From assembly GCF_016808095.1 (NCBI RefSeq), contig NC_068976.1, positions 28,628,871-28,692,870 of the forward strand: DNA of 64,000 nt, written 5' to 3'. Source of the stretch: Vigna angularis. Lineage: Eukaryota > Streptophyta > Magnoliopsida > Fabales > Fabaceae. How positions within the stretch are numbered: the stretch's first letter is position 1; each line of letters opens with the position of its first letter. The translations under genes and the position numbers were made by a program. The notes beneath the pieces were generated by a model. That model worked only from the letters and a program-made list of their open reading frames with translations. It ran no database searches and had not been told where the DNA came from. Shown piece after piece: positions 22,648 through 32,359 of this stretch.

Positions 22648-24269
22648 CTATGGATGGATCTGAATGAGAGACCTTGAACCCAAAATAGGAGTTATGACGT
22701 AATTATTGAAACCAGCTGAGAAAAACAACTTAACCCACTCCTTCTCGTTTCTCTCTTTTCCGTTGACCACCACCATCATCAACATATCACAGAAGAGCTG
22801 TGTTTCAACATATTCTTTATCTTTCACATCATTATCCATCACCATGTCTATGATTATCACCTTCCCTTCTTTCCCTTTCTTAGATATAGCTTCCTTGGAT
22901 TTCTTCAATATGCTCACACACTCCTCATCGCTCCAGTCATGTAATATCCACTGTTTTCTCATCCAAAGTACAAGGAATTAAGCTTATTAGAATAAACACC
23001 TCATGTAATATAATTAATACTAGCTAGGGGCCAGTTATTATAAGTCAGATGACCTAGTTGAATCTACACACCTAACATTAACTTAATTAGCTCTATTTAT
23101 TAATTAGAAAAAGACTCAACCATGCTTGTACCCATCTACATCCAAAGAAAGAACTCAGCCAAAAAAGTGTTGCTATAAAATGTAAATTGAGGAGACAAGA
23201 GAACAAAAAGAGGAGTAATCCTACTATGTATAATTTGCTATATTGTTTCGATATCCATATATGATTCTGAAACTGTTGGTCTTCGATATTTCAGCTGCAG
23301 AAGTAGTTAGAATACACTAGTGCTAGCTTAGTTACCGATAATCATTATATATTTTGATTATTTCATTTAATTAACAATGGGTGATATTGTTTTTTCTTTT
23401 CCAATTGATCAATTCGTTGGTTCAGTTCTCTGAAGTTTAACATCAGTCAAGTAAATTGAAAGAAAAGTTAAGAATGTAACAGTGTACTATGACTTGTAAC
23501 GATATTTTACCTTCAACAAAATGGCATCTGTTGGAGGAATCGCCTCAAACATGTCCCCTCCAACATATTTAAGGTTTTCGCTTTCTTGCAAGCCAGAAAC
23601 AACATGTGGAAGATCAAATACGATGCATTCCAACTGAGGGAAGGATGCGGCAATGGCCTTTCCCATGGTTCCTGTACCTCCCCCAACATCAACCAATGAC
23701 TCCAATCCCATGAACACCCCTTTGCATTTCTCAATCACCGAACTAGTGATTAGTTGAGCATCACTTGCCATGGCATCATTGAATAAGATGTTAATTCTGG
23801 GATCACTGCCAGCATACTCCCAAAACGATTTCCCATGCGTCATTTCAAAGGGTGTAGTAATCCCATTTTTGAACCAACTAGAAAACTGAGTCCATGGATT
23901 TGTTAAAACTGGATCAAGCGTGGCCTGCAGGAAAGGTGCCATACTCATTTCATGGCTCTTAAGCAAAAGGAAAGAGGCATCAGTGAGTGCATACTTGACT
24001 TCAAGCTCGTTGTCGGTGTGATTGAGTTGAGAGAAGAAGCCGGAATGGACCATGAGTCGCATCAAGCGAGGGATGAAGTGAGTTTTGGAAGAGTGAATTG
24101 GAAGTGAAGCAATGAGGTTAGAGAGTGAGATGGGTTGGCCATGGTTGTGTATGATGTCTGCTATGCCTAACTCAACAACACACTTAAGGGACATGGACTT
24201 TATGAAGCTAAAAATATGATTCCATACGTGCGTTTGAGCCCTCAGTAGTTTCGCGTCATGGGATTCCAT
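22648..24269 (-). CDS. Isoflavone O-methyltransferase-like protein, copy A
   Basis: Exon 1 is 24269-23511 and exon 2 is 22950-22648, with a GT/AG intron of 560 bp in phase 0. The joined protein has 353 residues, the normal size for a plant SAM-dependent small-molecule O-methyltransferase. An N-terminal dimerisation domain (about 10-115) is followed by the SAM-binding glycine motif 'LVDVGGGTG' (about 198-206), 'GGDMFEAIPPTDAILLK', and the catalytic-His region 'WILHDWSDEECV' at the start of exon 2; it ends 'SRSLIQIHP'. The sequence resembles isoflavone 7-O- and 4'-O-methyltransferases, which methylate isoflavonoid hydroxyls in the cytosol. The actual substrate cannot be told from sequence. No stop or frameshift was seen. 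Confidence 0.92.
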
Positions 24270-24330
24270 AATTTATTGCATATAATACTTGTTCAATTTG
24301 GAGTATGTAACCTCACACACCATTTGGGTG

Positions 24331-24338
24331 TATTTATA
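24331..24338 (-). promoter_or_regulatory. TATA box of OMT copy A
   Basis: TATAAATA on the minus strand about 62 bp upstream of the ATG. The same box at the same distance precedes copy B (37655-37662) within conserved GCTTATAAATA context. Confidence 0.75.
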
Positions 24339-24415
24339 AGCAACCGAATATGCAAGCATCCACTTTACTATAATTAAGAGGATATGGCGGTGGATTATCA
24401 TGTTAAAGTTTTTGA

Positions 24416-25954
24416 ATTAATGCTACATTAGATAGTGATAGGTAGTGAATAAAGTTTTACCAAAAAGATTCAATACCAATAAAAAGTTAAATCCAATTCA
24501 TACGAGAAATTGATATTATTTTTAACAAAAAAATTTAAAATAATAAATTTATAATTTCTTCAACTTATATATATTAGTCATCTTATTAACATAAGTATCT
24601 AAATGAATTCTCCGTTTTGATATTACTACGAGTTTTTTTGTAGAGAGATATAAAAAATTCAAAATCAATAAATTATAAACAAATCCGTATAAAAAATCAT
24701 AACATTATTTTCAACTTAAAATTTTGTTAAAATACAAAATATTATGTGTTGGTTCTACCTCCATCAATCATCTTAATATTAACTTGTTGGTCTTACAATT
24801 TATAATTGGTTGTGAATTATATTTCTTCGACTGTTTGTGCCGAAAAAGATAGAGTTATAATGTCCCTGCATTGTTGCGTTAAATATTATTATAACAGATA
24901 ATATTAAAAACAAAAAGTTGAGAAGCATATAACAAATAAGAATAAGAATGATAAATACAATTATATATTAATATTAGGTGTTATTTATGTCAGATTTTGA
25001 TTGTGTAGGGAGAGAGAGATAAAGTGGTAATTGTGTTGATGGTGTCCGTTTGTTTACTTCTGCAACGCTTTCCTTCTCAGAATAATATAAAAGATGGTTT
25101 AATTGCTTTCTTTATCTTTGGTTTGGCTGTATTATTTTAAAAAAGTTTCATTTTTATCCAATTTCTTCCATTAAATACATAAAAATAACGTTAACTTTTT
25201 TTTTATCTCTCATGTGCTCCTCTGCACAGCAGCAGACCCTGTCTTTATAAGTATACTTGAAGGTCAAACATAAATCTAGACTTTGATTGATGACAAGAAA
25301 CCAAAGAGATTAAGTATATAAGAGTTTTCTGTAACCCAAAATTGAATAAGTATTAAGTGTACATTCTTTAACATAAAATTGAATAAAATACAAAGCGTTT
25401 ACATCACATCATTCAAGCTTGAAAGAACACTCAATTTTTATTATATGAAAATTTAATAAGCTAATTAATGGTATTAATCTGTCAAAACATTATTAGCTGT
25501 AGTAAACATTTGAGCTAAAATGTCCAACTTTTCAATTGTGTGAACAATAATGGAGTCATTAAAACTATGATAAGTAATTTTTCTTTCAAATAGATATGCC
25601 AAAATTGAACAATCAAAATTATAAAAATAAAAATTAATTACACACTAATATAAAGGACCCAAGAGGGCGGTTAAAATCAAAATTTTTATAAAATATAGTT
25701 TTATAATTTATTTGTCATATATTGAAATTTTTTTACTCTCAAACCCTCTGTATAATGTTATTTCTTTTTTAAAGGTTTGTTTGGTTAAATAACAAGTATT
25801 TCTAAAACAATAAAATAATAAAAATTTAAACAAGTCTTCTTATAAATTAAAAATAATTTAATAATAAATGAAAATGGAAAAATGGTCATATATGTAACTT
25901 TTTTGAAATTTAATATTTATAGATTGTGAAAATGTTTAATGTTCTCCTTCTCTT
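24416..25954. other. Intergenic region without visible genes
   Basis: AT-rich DNA with no long ORF, TIR or TSD that I can support. It includes the distal upstream region of OMT copy A. The similarity to copy B ends at its left border. Confidence 0.5.
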
Positions 25955-26185
25955 TTATATTTTTTTTTTCTCAAGAATGCTTTTTACAGAAATTAATCCA
26001 AATATATGTATTTTGGTTGTTGAAGATATTACCCGAAACTCTGATTCGAGAGAAGCAAGAATGATTCCTGGAATCATTCCTCGAATGCCACCACCATCAA
26101 TACTAAGCACTGTAACTAGGTGTCTTTCATCAGATTCTCTTGGAGTTGGAGATACATGTTTTTTCATTGCTGCCATGGACTTCAA
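25955..26185 (-). pseudogene. Patatin-like phospholipase, exon 1 fragment
   Basis: The minus-strand ORF starts 'MKSMAAMKKHVSPTPRESDE' and contains 'TVLSIDGGGIRGMIPGIILA', the oxyanion-hole motif of patatin-like lipid acyl hydrolases. After about 50 residues ('LESEF') similarity stops and the expected 'DVIAGTSTG' catalytic-Ser motif is missing. No later exon was found toward 25400. It is a truncated copy, or a first exon whose partners were lost. An intact patatin gene normally encodes about 400 residues. Confidence 0.75.
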
Positions 26186-26664
26186 TATGATGAGTTTGAG
26201 AGAGATATTGAACTATAGATCACATTAAGGATATATATTGAAGATAACTGACATCTGCTACGTGCGTTGCGCAGAGAAGTAGACAGAAAAAAAAGAGAGT
26301 TAACATTTACGTGTATTTAACTAAAAAGATTTGATTGAAGTAAATTTTATTAAGTTCATGAAATTAAATTTTTTTATCTAAATTTAAACAAAATTGAAAC
26401 TTTTTTAAAAGGCTTAACAGCATTGATAGTTTTTATTTTTGTTAAGTTTGTTTGAAATGGTTTTAGTTTTTTTTTTTCTGTTCAATATTATCCTAAAAAA
26501 TGTAATTTATGTTCAATTTAGTCTTTTTTACAGACCGTGTTTAAATAGTTAACGATACAGTGTTAAAGTCAGCAATAAGTAAATGATGTAAGCTAGTTTA
26601 TTTGACGTGGCTGCCTCTCGTCATCTTCATCCTGGCCACTTCATCATCTTCTATGTTTTAGAAT

Positions 26665-27260
26665 TTGGGAACCCAACTTCTTTCACCTTCACCTTCTTCA
26701 AAATTTTCCTCCTTTTTCTTCACGCTCTCTAGACCTCATACACCCCGGTTCCCAACCCCAATCCAATGGCCTCAGAGCCGCCATTCGTCGCCCCGACATC
26801 GATGGCTACCAGCCCCTCTCCTCCAAAATCACTGTCGAACTCAAGAAGAGGAACAAGTCCAATCACCGTCGAATAATGGGTTCTTCGCCAACAGGGTTTT
26901 CGTTCTCATTCTTTTATCCATTTTGAGTCTTTACATGTGGGGGACGCTGCTCATTAAGGTCACGTTTGAGATATCTGCATTCAGGAGGTCCGACAAGCAA
27001 TTGAGCATTTTTTTGGGGTTTTTGGGGCTTTACTCATGCGATCCTTTATGCAAATCAAGTGTTAGTTATATTTGTATCTTTGTTGTGGATAACCTCCTTG
27101 GCTGAGATTTTTGTGAATAGTGAAGATGGTGTGGCAAAGAGTGGATTTGGTAATGTGGAGAAATTGGTGGGGAAAATGGAGTTCTTGCCTTCTGATTTTG
27201 GAAGTTTTTGGAAGTGGTGCTTGTTGGGGTCTAGTTTGTTGCAGATTGTGGCTTTGAGTC
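26665..27260 (+). pseudogene. Possible captured host gene fragment in MULE-C
   Basis: GC-richer, coding-looking DNA in which the open frame shifts: 'RPDIDGYQPLSSKITVELKK' (about 26790-26850), then 'FFANRVFVLILLSILSLYMW' (26882-26940) with a hydrophobic helix, then 'LLWITSLAEIFVNSEDGVAK' and 'LPSDFGSFWKWCLLGSSLLQ' (27074-27245). This looks like one membrane-protein exon set broken by frameshifts, as in a Pack-MULE. I do not recognise the parent gene. The solo LTR cuts it at 27261. Confidence 0.5.
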
Positions 27261-28466
27261 TGATAACAGTTGAAAAACTGTTATTTTTATACTTAAAATT
27301 GACCTTAAAGACAACCTTTATGACTTAGAAACTAGCTTGGAATCATGCTTTTGTTTATGTTTTTGAAATAAGAGAGTTGAATGGGTTTTATGCTTGGTTT
27401 TCCTTGTTTTTGCAGGTTTTAAGATGAATTGGATGAAAGAAGTGAAGTAGGAAGAAGTTGGAATCAGAAAAGGAAGTGAAAAGTGCACAAAAAGAGAAGA
27501 CACGAGTACCGCTCAGCGGAAATTACCGTTGAGCGGTGTTCTTGAGGTCCCGTAGTCACCGCTGAGGGGAAAAAATGCAGCTGAGCGTCAAATAAAAGAA
27601 CGCGCACTTACCGCTAAGCGGTATTTACCGCTGAGCGCAATTTTTATGGGCCTTTGGCCACTTTTCTGTAATTTTTAGAATAATATATAAGGTTTTAGTC
27701 GACCTAGGTCAGTCATCTTTTAGGGTTCTATCTTTCATTCTTTCATTATTTTTCATCTAGTTTCACCATAATTATGGTGAACTAAACCTTCATTGTTGTT
27801 AGGGAACCATTGTAATCCTTTGAAGCTCTCATGTATTGAATTGATTCTTTATAATATATGCTTTATTTCATTAATTGTTAGGGTTTTTCTTCTATACTCT
27901 ATGCATGCTTTGTTTAACTCATCCAATTGCATGATCATTGATATTATTTGTATGGACACATATAGATATATCTAGACATGAAGAAATTCTCCCAATAGTA
28001 GTATAAACCTAGACATAAGAATATGATGGTTGGTTGCCTTTAAGCTTCTGTGCGAATGTAATTCATGAATAATTGCTAGGGAGACAAGACATTGTAAACT
28101 AATGATTAGGAGTAGGCTTTCTTCATCAAGACATTGGGTTTAAGGTAATTTAGAAAGTGGCATTAATATTAATGAAGAAAGATGAATTCTTGAATACATG
28201 AGAGTGAATAAGATGAATTGGTAAACCCCAACAACATAATCATTCATATTATTCATCATCCATTTTTGCATTGTTCAACTCCATTGATCAAAACCTTGCA
28301 TTCCTGTTTATTTTTCATAGTTCAACAACAATATTTTTGGTTACAAGTCTAAGATAATCAACAAATCACCTAACTGTTTAGGCCGTGAGTCCTTTGGGAA
28401 ACGATACTCAGTCTTACCCTTTATTATTACTTGATTCGATTCGGTTACACTTGTCGAGGGTTAACA
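27261..28466 (+). mobile_element. Solo LTR, 1206 bp, inserted in MULE-C
   Basis: It starts TGATAACAGTTG and ends ...GAGGGTTAACA, flanked by GAGTC (27256-27260) and GAGGC (28467-28471), a 5-bp TSD with one mismatch. Its end, with GAAACGATACTC and ACACTTGTCGAGGG, is typical of a legume Gypsy LTR family as I remember it. No internal domain or second LTR follows, so it is a solo LTR. It contains a cluster of CCGCTGAGCG/CCGCTCAGCG words at 27508-27640. Confidence 0.8.
27508..27640. repeat. CCGCTCAGCGG-type inverted words in the solo LTR
   Basis: At least six copies of CCGCTSAGCG or its variants (ACCGCTCAGCGG, CCGTTGAGCGG, CCGCTAAGCGG) occur in 130 bp, some as pairs around a short A-rich spacer. 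A related cluster based on TTCGCTCAGCGA lies in the different solo LTR at 44735-44945. Confidence 0.85.
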
Positions 28467-28471
28467 GAGGC

Positions 28472-28596
28472 CTAACCTGCAGATTATTGCAAATGGGGAT
28501 TATCCCTACCCTCATTGAACCACCACCATGTGAGGAATGACAACTTCGGTGGCCCAAGCTATTGCAACAAGAAGAAGAAGATTGGGAAGCAGACAT
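28472..28596 (-). pseudogene. N-terminal part of GRF-type gene in MULE-C
   Basis: Starting at 28596 on the minus strand, 'MSASQSSSSCCNSLGHRSCH' and 'MRVGIIPIC' line up with 'MTSSQSCSSCSK' and 'RGVGITPIC' of the MULE-B second gene, including Ser/Cys richness and spacing to the first zinc ligand. After 'PIC' the sequence departs and the solo LTR follows, so the finger, coiled coil and membrane helix are lost. The start lies about 335 bp inside the right TIR end, against about 390 bp in MULE-B. Confidence 0.7.
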
Positions 28597-28939
28597 GGCT
28601 CATCAACCACCAAGATTGGGAAGAAGATTGTTTAATCTCAAACCTCACTATGGCTTTCACATAAGAAAAGTAAAAAAGCCTAATTCTAGAAACCACCCTC
28701 ATCAAAAATTGGGTTTCATTAAATAAATGACATTTCTTTCAAAATCCACCGCATTGTGCTTGAAGGGAATCCACGTGAGCAGTGGATCGTTAACGATTTA
28801 AACACCGTCTGCAAAAAAGATTAAATTGAACATAAATTACATTCTTTAGGACAACATTTAACAAAAAAAAAAAACTAAAATCAATTTGAACAAACTTAAC
28901 GAAAATAGAGACCACCAATACTATTAAACCTTTTTAATA

Positions 28940-29756
28940 TGATAGAACAACTTGACACACTAAAATCAAACTAATAACAAAAAATCAATTAAACCTGTAA
29001 AACATCTTATATTGAGAATTCTCACCGTTTCTTTTAAGCATTTGTCTATTTATAATTTCCATTAAGTCGTATGCTTGTATTTTTTCTCACTCTAATTTTA
29101 TACTTATTCATTATGTATCCATTCCCCAACACTTCTATAATTCTATCTATATAATTTGAAATTTCATATAACTTCCTTTGGACGTTAAACACTGAAAAAA
29201 AAAACATAGTTTCTAACAACTTTACAATTCAATAAATCTTTATTTAAAATCCACAATTAAAATTAATCTTGTTTAAGCTTTTTCTCTATCAATTCTTACC
29301 AAAACAACTATGTATAATATACACACTCTACAAATAAATATACAATAATAAAAGTTAGCATAAAAAATATTTAACTCAAAAATTAATTTTTATTTACTTT
29401 TTAGTAAATATTTCAAAATCAATTCTAATGGTAAAAACTGAATTTTTATTTTGATTGTTCTTGGTTTAATAATATCTATTGCTGTAAAATTTTTGTTTAA
29501 CTTTTCATATTATTTAATTGAGTACAGAGTTATCAAAGTGAAATACTTTTCTTTTAAACAAATCATAATATATTTGGTTGAATAAAAAATAATAATCTAT
29601 TCATGACTACGAATAACGATTCATTAAAAACTAATAACTTATAATCATGAATATATTTATGTTTATGCAGAAATTATAATCTATTATGTATTATATTATG
29701 TACTTTAGGGTTCGTTGAAATTCGTAACTTATAATTGACCGTTATTTACTAAATCG
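28940..29756. other. Intergenic AT-rich DNA
   Basis: No gene, element end or repeat that I can support. Confidence 0.45.
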
Positions 29757-30310
29757 GGATATATTGTAATTCTGTAGTTTAATATAAAAATTACCTGGTC
29801 ATATCCTTCAATGCAAAATAAAGAAAAGTACATTGCTGGAAGGCTTAAGTTGGCAAATGTCTATCCTACAGTGTGGTGTCGGTGGCTGTGATGCATGTTA
29901 TGATGATATTGTCGCATGGACCACCTTTGCTTTCTAAAATGATAAAAAAACAAACTTGATCATATGCCCTCGTGGCTTCGCCTGTTTTGTTTTATTTTGT
30001 TTTTTTATTTTTTTAATTCGTACAAATAATATCAACGAAACTTGAATCGAATTAATATAAATAATTAATATTTAATTTAATATAAAATAATAAATTTATA
30101 GATTTATTTATATTACGTTTAAACTTTTTATTAAGTGAGAGGCTCAATTATAACTTCATATAAAATTCTTAAAATATAAGTCCTTTTAATTGACATTTTC
30201 ACGTGGGAGTTTCATGAACTATATTTCAGTGCCAACATATCACTACTTTCAACATACCAAGTTTGGTTTATGCCAGAGGCATATGAAATCACAACTAATC
30301 AAGATTAATT
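29757..30310. repeat. Dispersed duplicate block B, fullest copy
   Basis: Matches 51765-52240 (shared AAGTTGGCAAATGTCTATCC, TTTGCTTTCTAAAATGA, ACTTGATCATATGCCCTC and ATATTTCAGTGCCAACATAT). Its first 95 bp also match 55388-55482 (shared TATATTGTAATTC and TTTAATATAAAAA). Non-coding. Indels in A- and T-runs separate the copies. Confidence 0.85.
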
Positions 30311-31749
30311 CCTCACTTAGTTTTGGTTTCCAAATATTTTTCTCTTTATCCCAATTGAACGTTGTGTTAGAGATAGGAGGAAAAGTTAATGCACATCCTA
30401 AATATGCTACATTTTAAGAAAGGGAGTATCACACTCTCTTCTTTTTAGGGTTAAACATGTTTTTAGTCGCTAAATTATCAAGTTATTTTGGGTTTTATCC
30501 TTCTTAAAAAGATTTATTTATTTTCGTCTTCTTAGTTTGAAAATTTGTATTTTTAGTCTTTAAAAAGCAACGACGTTAATTTTTTTGTGAGGTGACAAAC
30601 GACAAGTCACGTGTGATGCCACCTTCCCTAATAATTGTGTGTCACGTTGCTTTTCTTTTTTCAAATCAAATTAAGTACGTGCCACATTTTCATTTTCGAG
30701 ATCAGATTAGGGGTTGTTTGAAAATAATTAGGGTTCTTAACTTATTTTTTTTCAATTGGGAAAAGTAGTTTTACTCAAAGCAAGGAGTTTAAGCAAGGTG
30801 GTCGTTGCAGTGGTTGTGGTTGTGAAAGAAACGGTGGCTTGAAAGACAAGCGTAAGCAATCAATGTAAGTTTTTGTGTTTCTTTTTTGTTTATGGTTGGT
30901 CCAATTTGGGCGTAAATGTTGATGTCTCAATGTAGGTCTAGAAATGGTTTTCGACGTGTGTTTGCATCACATGGGAAAGTTTGTTAAGAATAAGGGGCTA
31001 CATTATGTTGGAAGAGAGATACACATGATCAAAGGAGTTGATCCGGATTGTTGGTTGTATTTTGAAGCAGTGGAAATTGTTAAAGAATTTAAGTATGATG
31101 CAAAGTTCAAGCTATGGTGGAAGAGGTCGAAACAAAGACTGATAAATAATCCTAGAATACTGAGTGATGATAAGGAAGCACTATACTTGGCTAACTACGT
31201 AGAGGAGAATAACGAAGAGGTTGAAATATGTGCAACATGTTCCTAGTGAGGCAGTGGAAGTTCAGTTTCTTACTTGTGGTGAAGACACTACAAAAAAAAC
31301 ATTTATTACTGACGATCAAAATCCGTCGAAAACGACAAAAATTCGTCGATAATGGCATTTTTCTGACGGATTTCCGACGGGCCTAACTCCGTTAGTAATA
31401 ACGTTGTCGGTAACCTTTACCGACGACTTTTTATGGTCGTCGGTAATTACCGAAGGACAAATCCGTCGGTAATGGCTAAAAAAATCCGTTGGTAATTACC
31501 GAAGGAAAAGGCCGTCGGTAAGTCCGTCGGTAAATATCTCGATCTGGTTCATCTTCTTCCTCTTTCCCCTTCGTCTGTTTCCTCAAATTTTAATTTTTTT
31601 TTATCAAACTTTCTTCATTCCTAAACCAAAACAACAATCCAATTTATTCCAAAACCAAAATCAAAGACTAAACTTAGGTTGTCCAATTGTTTTAGAAACC
31701 CTAAAATTAGGAAAAATCCTCAATTAGGTTTTGAGCATCCATGGCAGCA

Positions 31750-32060
31750 GTGACGGTGCTCTCCCATGGCAGCGGTGACTCTCTCCAACGACATCAGTGG
31801 CGCTCTCCAAAGGCAACGGTGGCGCTCTCCAACGGTAGCGGTGGCGCTCTCCAACGACAGCGGTGACGTTCCGCGTGGTTCTCCCATGACAGTGGTGGAG
31901 TTCTCCTATGGCAGTGGTGACGCTCCAACGACAGCGGTGGCACTCTCCAATGGCAGCGGTGGCGCTCTCCAACGGCAGCGATGGCGCTCTCCAACGTCAG
32001 CGATGGCGCTCTCCAACGGCAGCGGTGACGCTCTCCAACGGCAACGGTGGCAGTATGGGA
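31750..32060. repeat. 22-bp GC-rich minisatellite in CACTA
   Basis: About 13 imperfect units of GTGGCGCTCTCCAACGGCAG plus CG. Because 22 is not a multiple of three, all frames stay open in places and give Arg/His/Cys-rich or Pro/Leu-rich peptides; these are repeat artefacts, not genes. Confidence 0.9.
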
Positions 32061-32203
32061 AGACGGTTGCACGAGAGTGAAAAATGGTTGCAGAGAAGGA
32101 GAGAAATGCTCTTGAAAGAAGAAATGACGATTTGTGAGAGATGAAAATGTAGTCTTCTTCGCGCAGTGAGAGAGGAAAAATGGGCGGGAATTTTGTCGCT
32201 CTT

Positions 32204-32359
32204 TTTACCGACGGATTTTGTTCGTCGGTAATTATCGAAGGCTTTACCGACGGATTTTGGTCGTTGATAATTACCGAAAGCTTTACCGACGGATTTTGTT
32301 CATCGGTAATTATCGAAAGCTTTACCGACGGATTTTGATCTTCAGTAATTACCAAAGGT
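32204..32359. repeat. 39-bp tandem repeat, four units, CACTA subterminal region
   Basis: Units start TTTACCGACGGATTTTG at 32204, 32243, 32282 and 32321, exactly 39 bp apart. Each also holds the inverse word GGTAATTATCGAAAG or close to it. Subterminal repeats of this kind bind the transposase accessory protein in En/Spm-type elements. Confidence 0.9.

Larger units (their letters stand above)
22250..24415. repeat. Duplicated segment holding OMT copy A
   Basis: The segment matches 35605-37745 in the same orientation, from AACATTGAAACTT-like sequence downstream of the gene to about 75 bp upstream of the TATA box. Flanking DNA beyond these points does not match. The intron and downstream region carry many substitutions and indels, while the end of exon 1 is identical for about 275 bp. 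Confidence 0.9.
26411..28930. mobile_element. MULE-C, non-autonomous Mutator-like element
   Basis: The left end GGCTTAACAGCATTGATAGT matches the complement of the right end GGTTTAATAGTATTGGTGGT, with similarity running about 150 bp (shared GAATGTAATTTATGTTCAATTT-like core). The 9-bp TSD is TTTTTAAAA/TTTTTAATA (26402-26410, 28931-28939; one mismatch). The interior holds a possible captured gene fragment, a 1.2-kb solo LTR inserted later, and the N-terminal part of a GRF-type gene next to the right TIR, the same position as in MULE-B. No transposase remains. Confidence 0.88.

Noticed and set aside
31724..32355. ORFs of 80-150 codons on both strands
   Set aside because: They follow from the 22-bp repeat and the 39-bp subterminal repeat of the CACTA element. 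All frames open by periodicity, not by coding selection.
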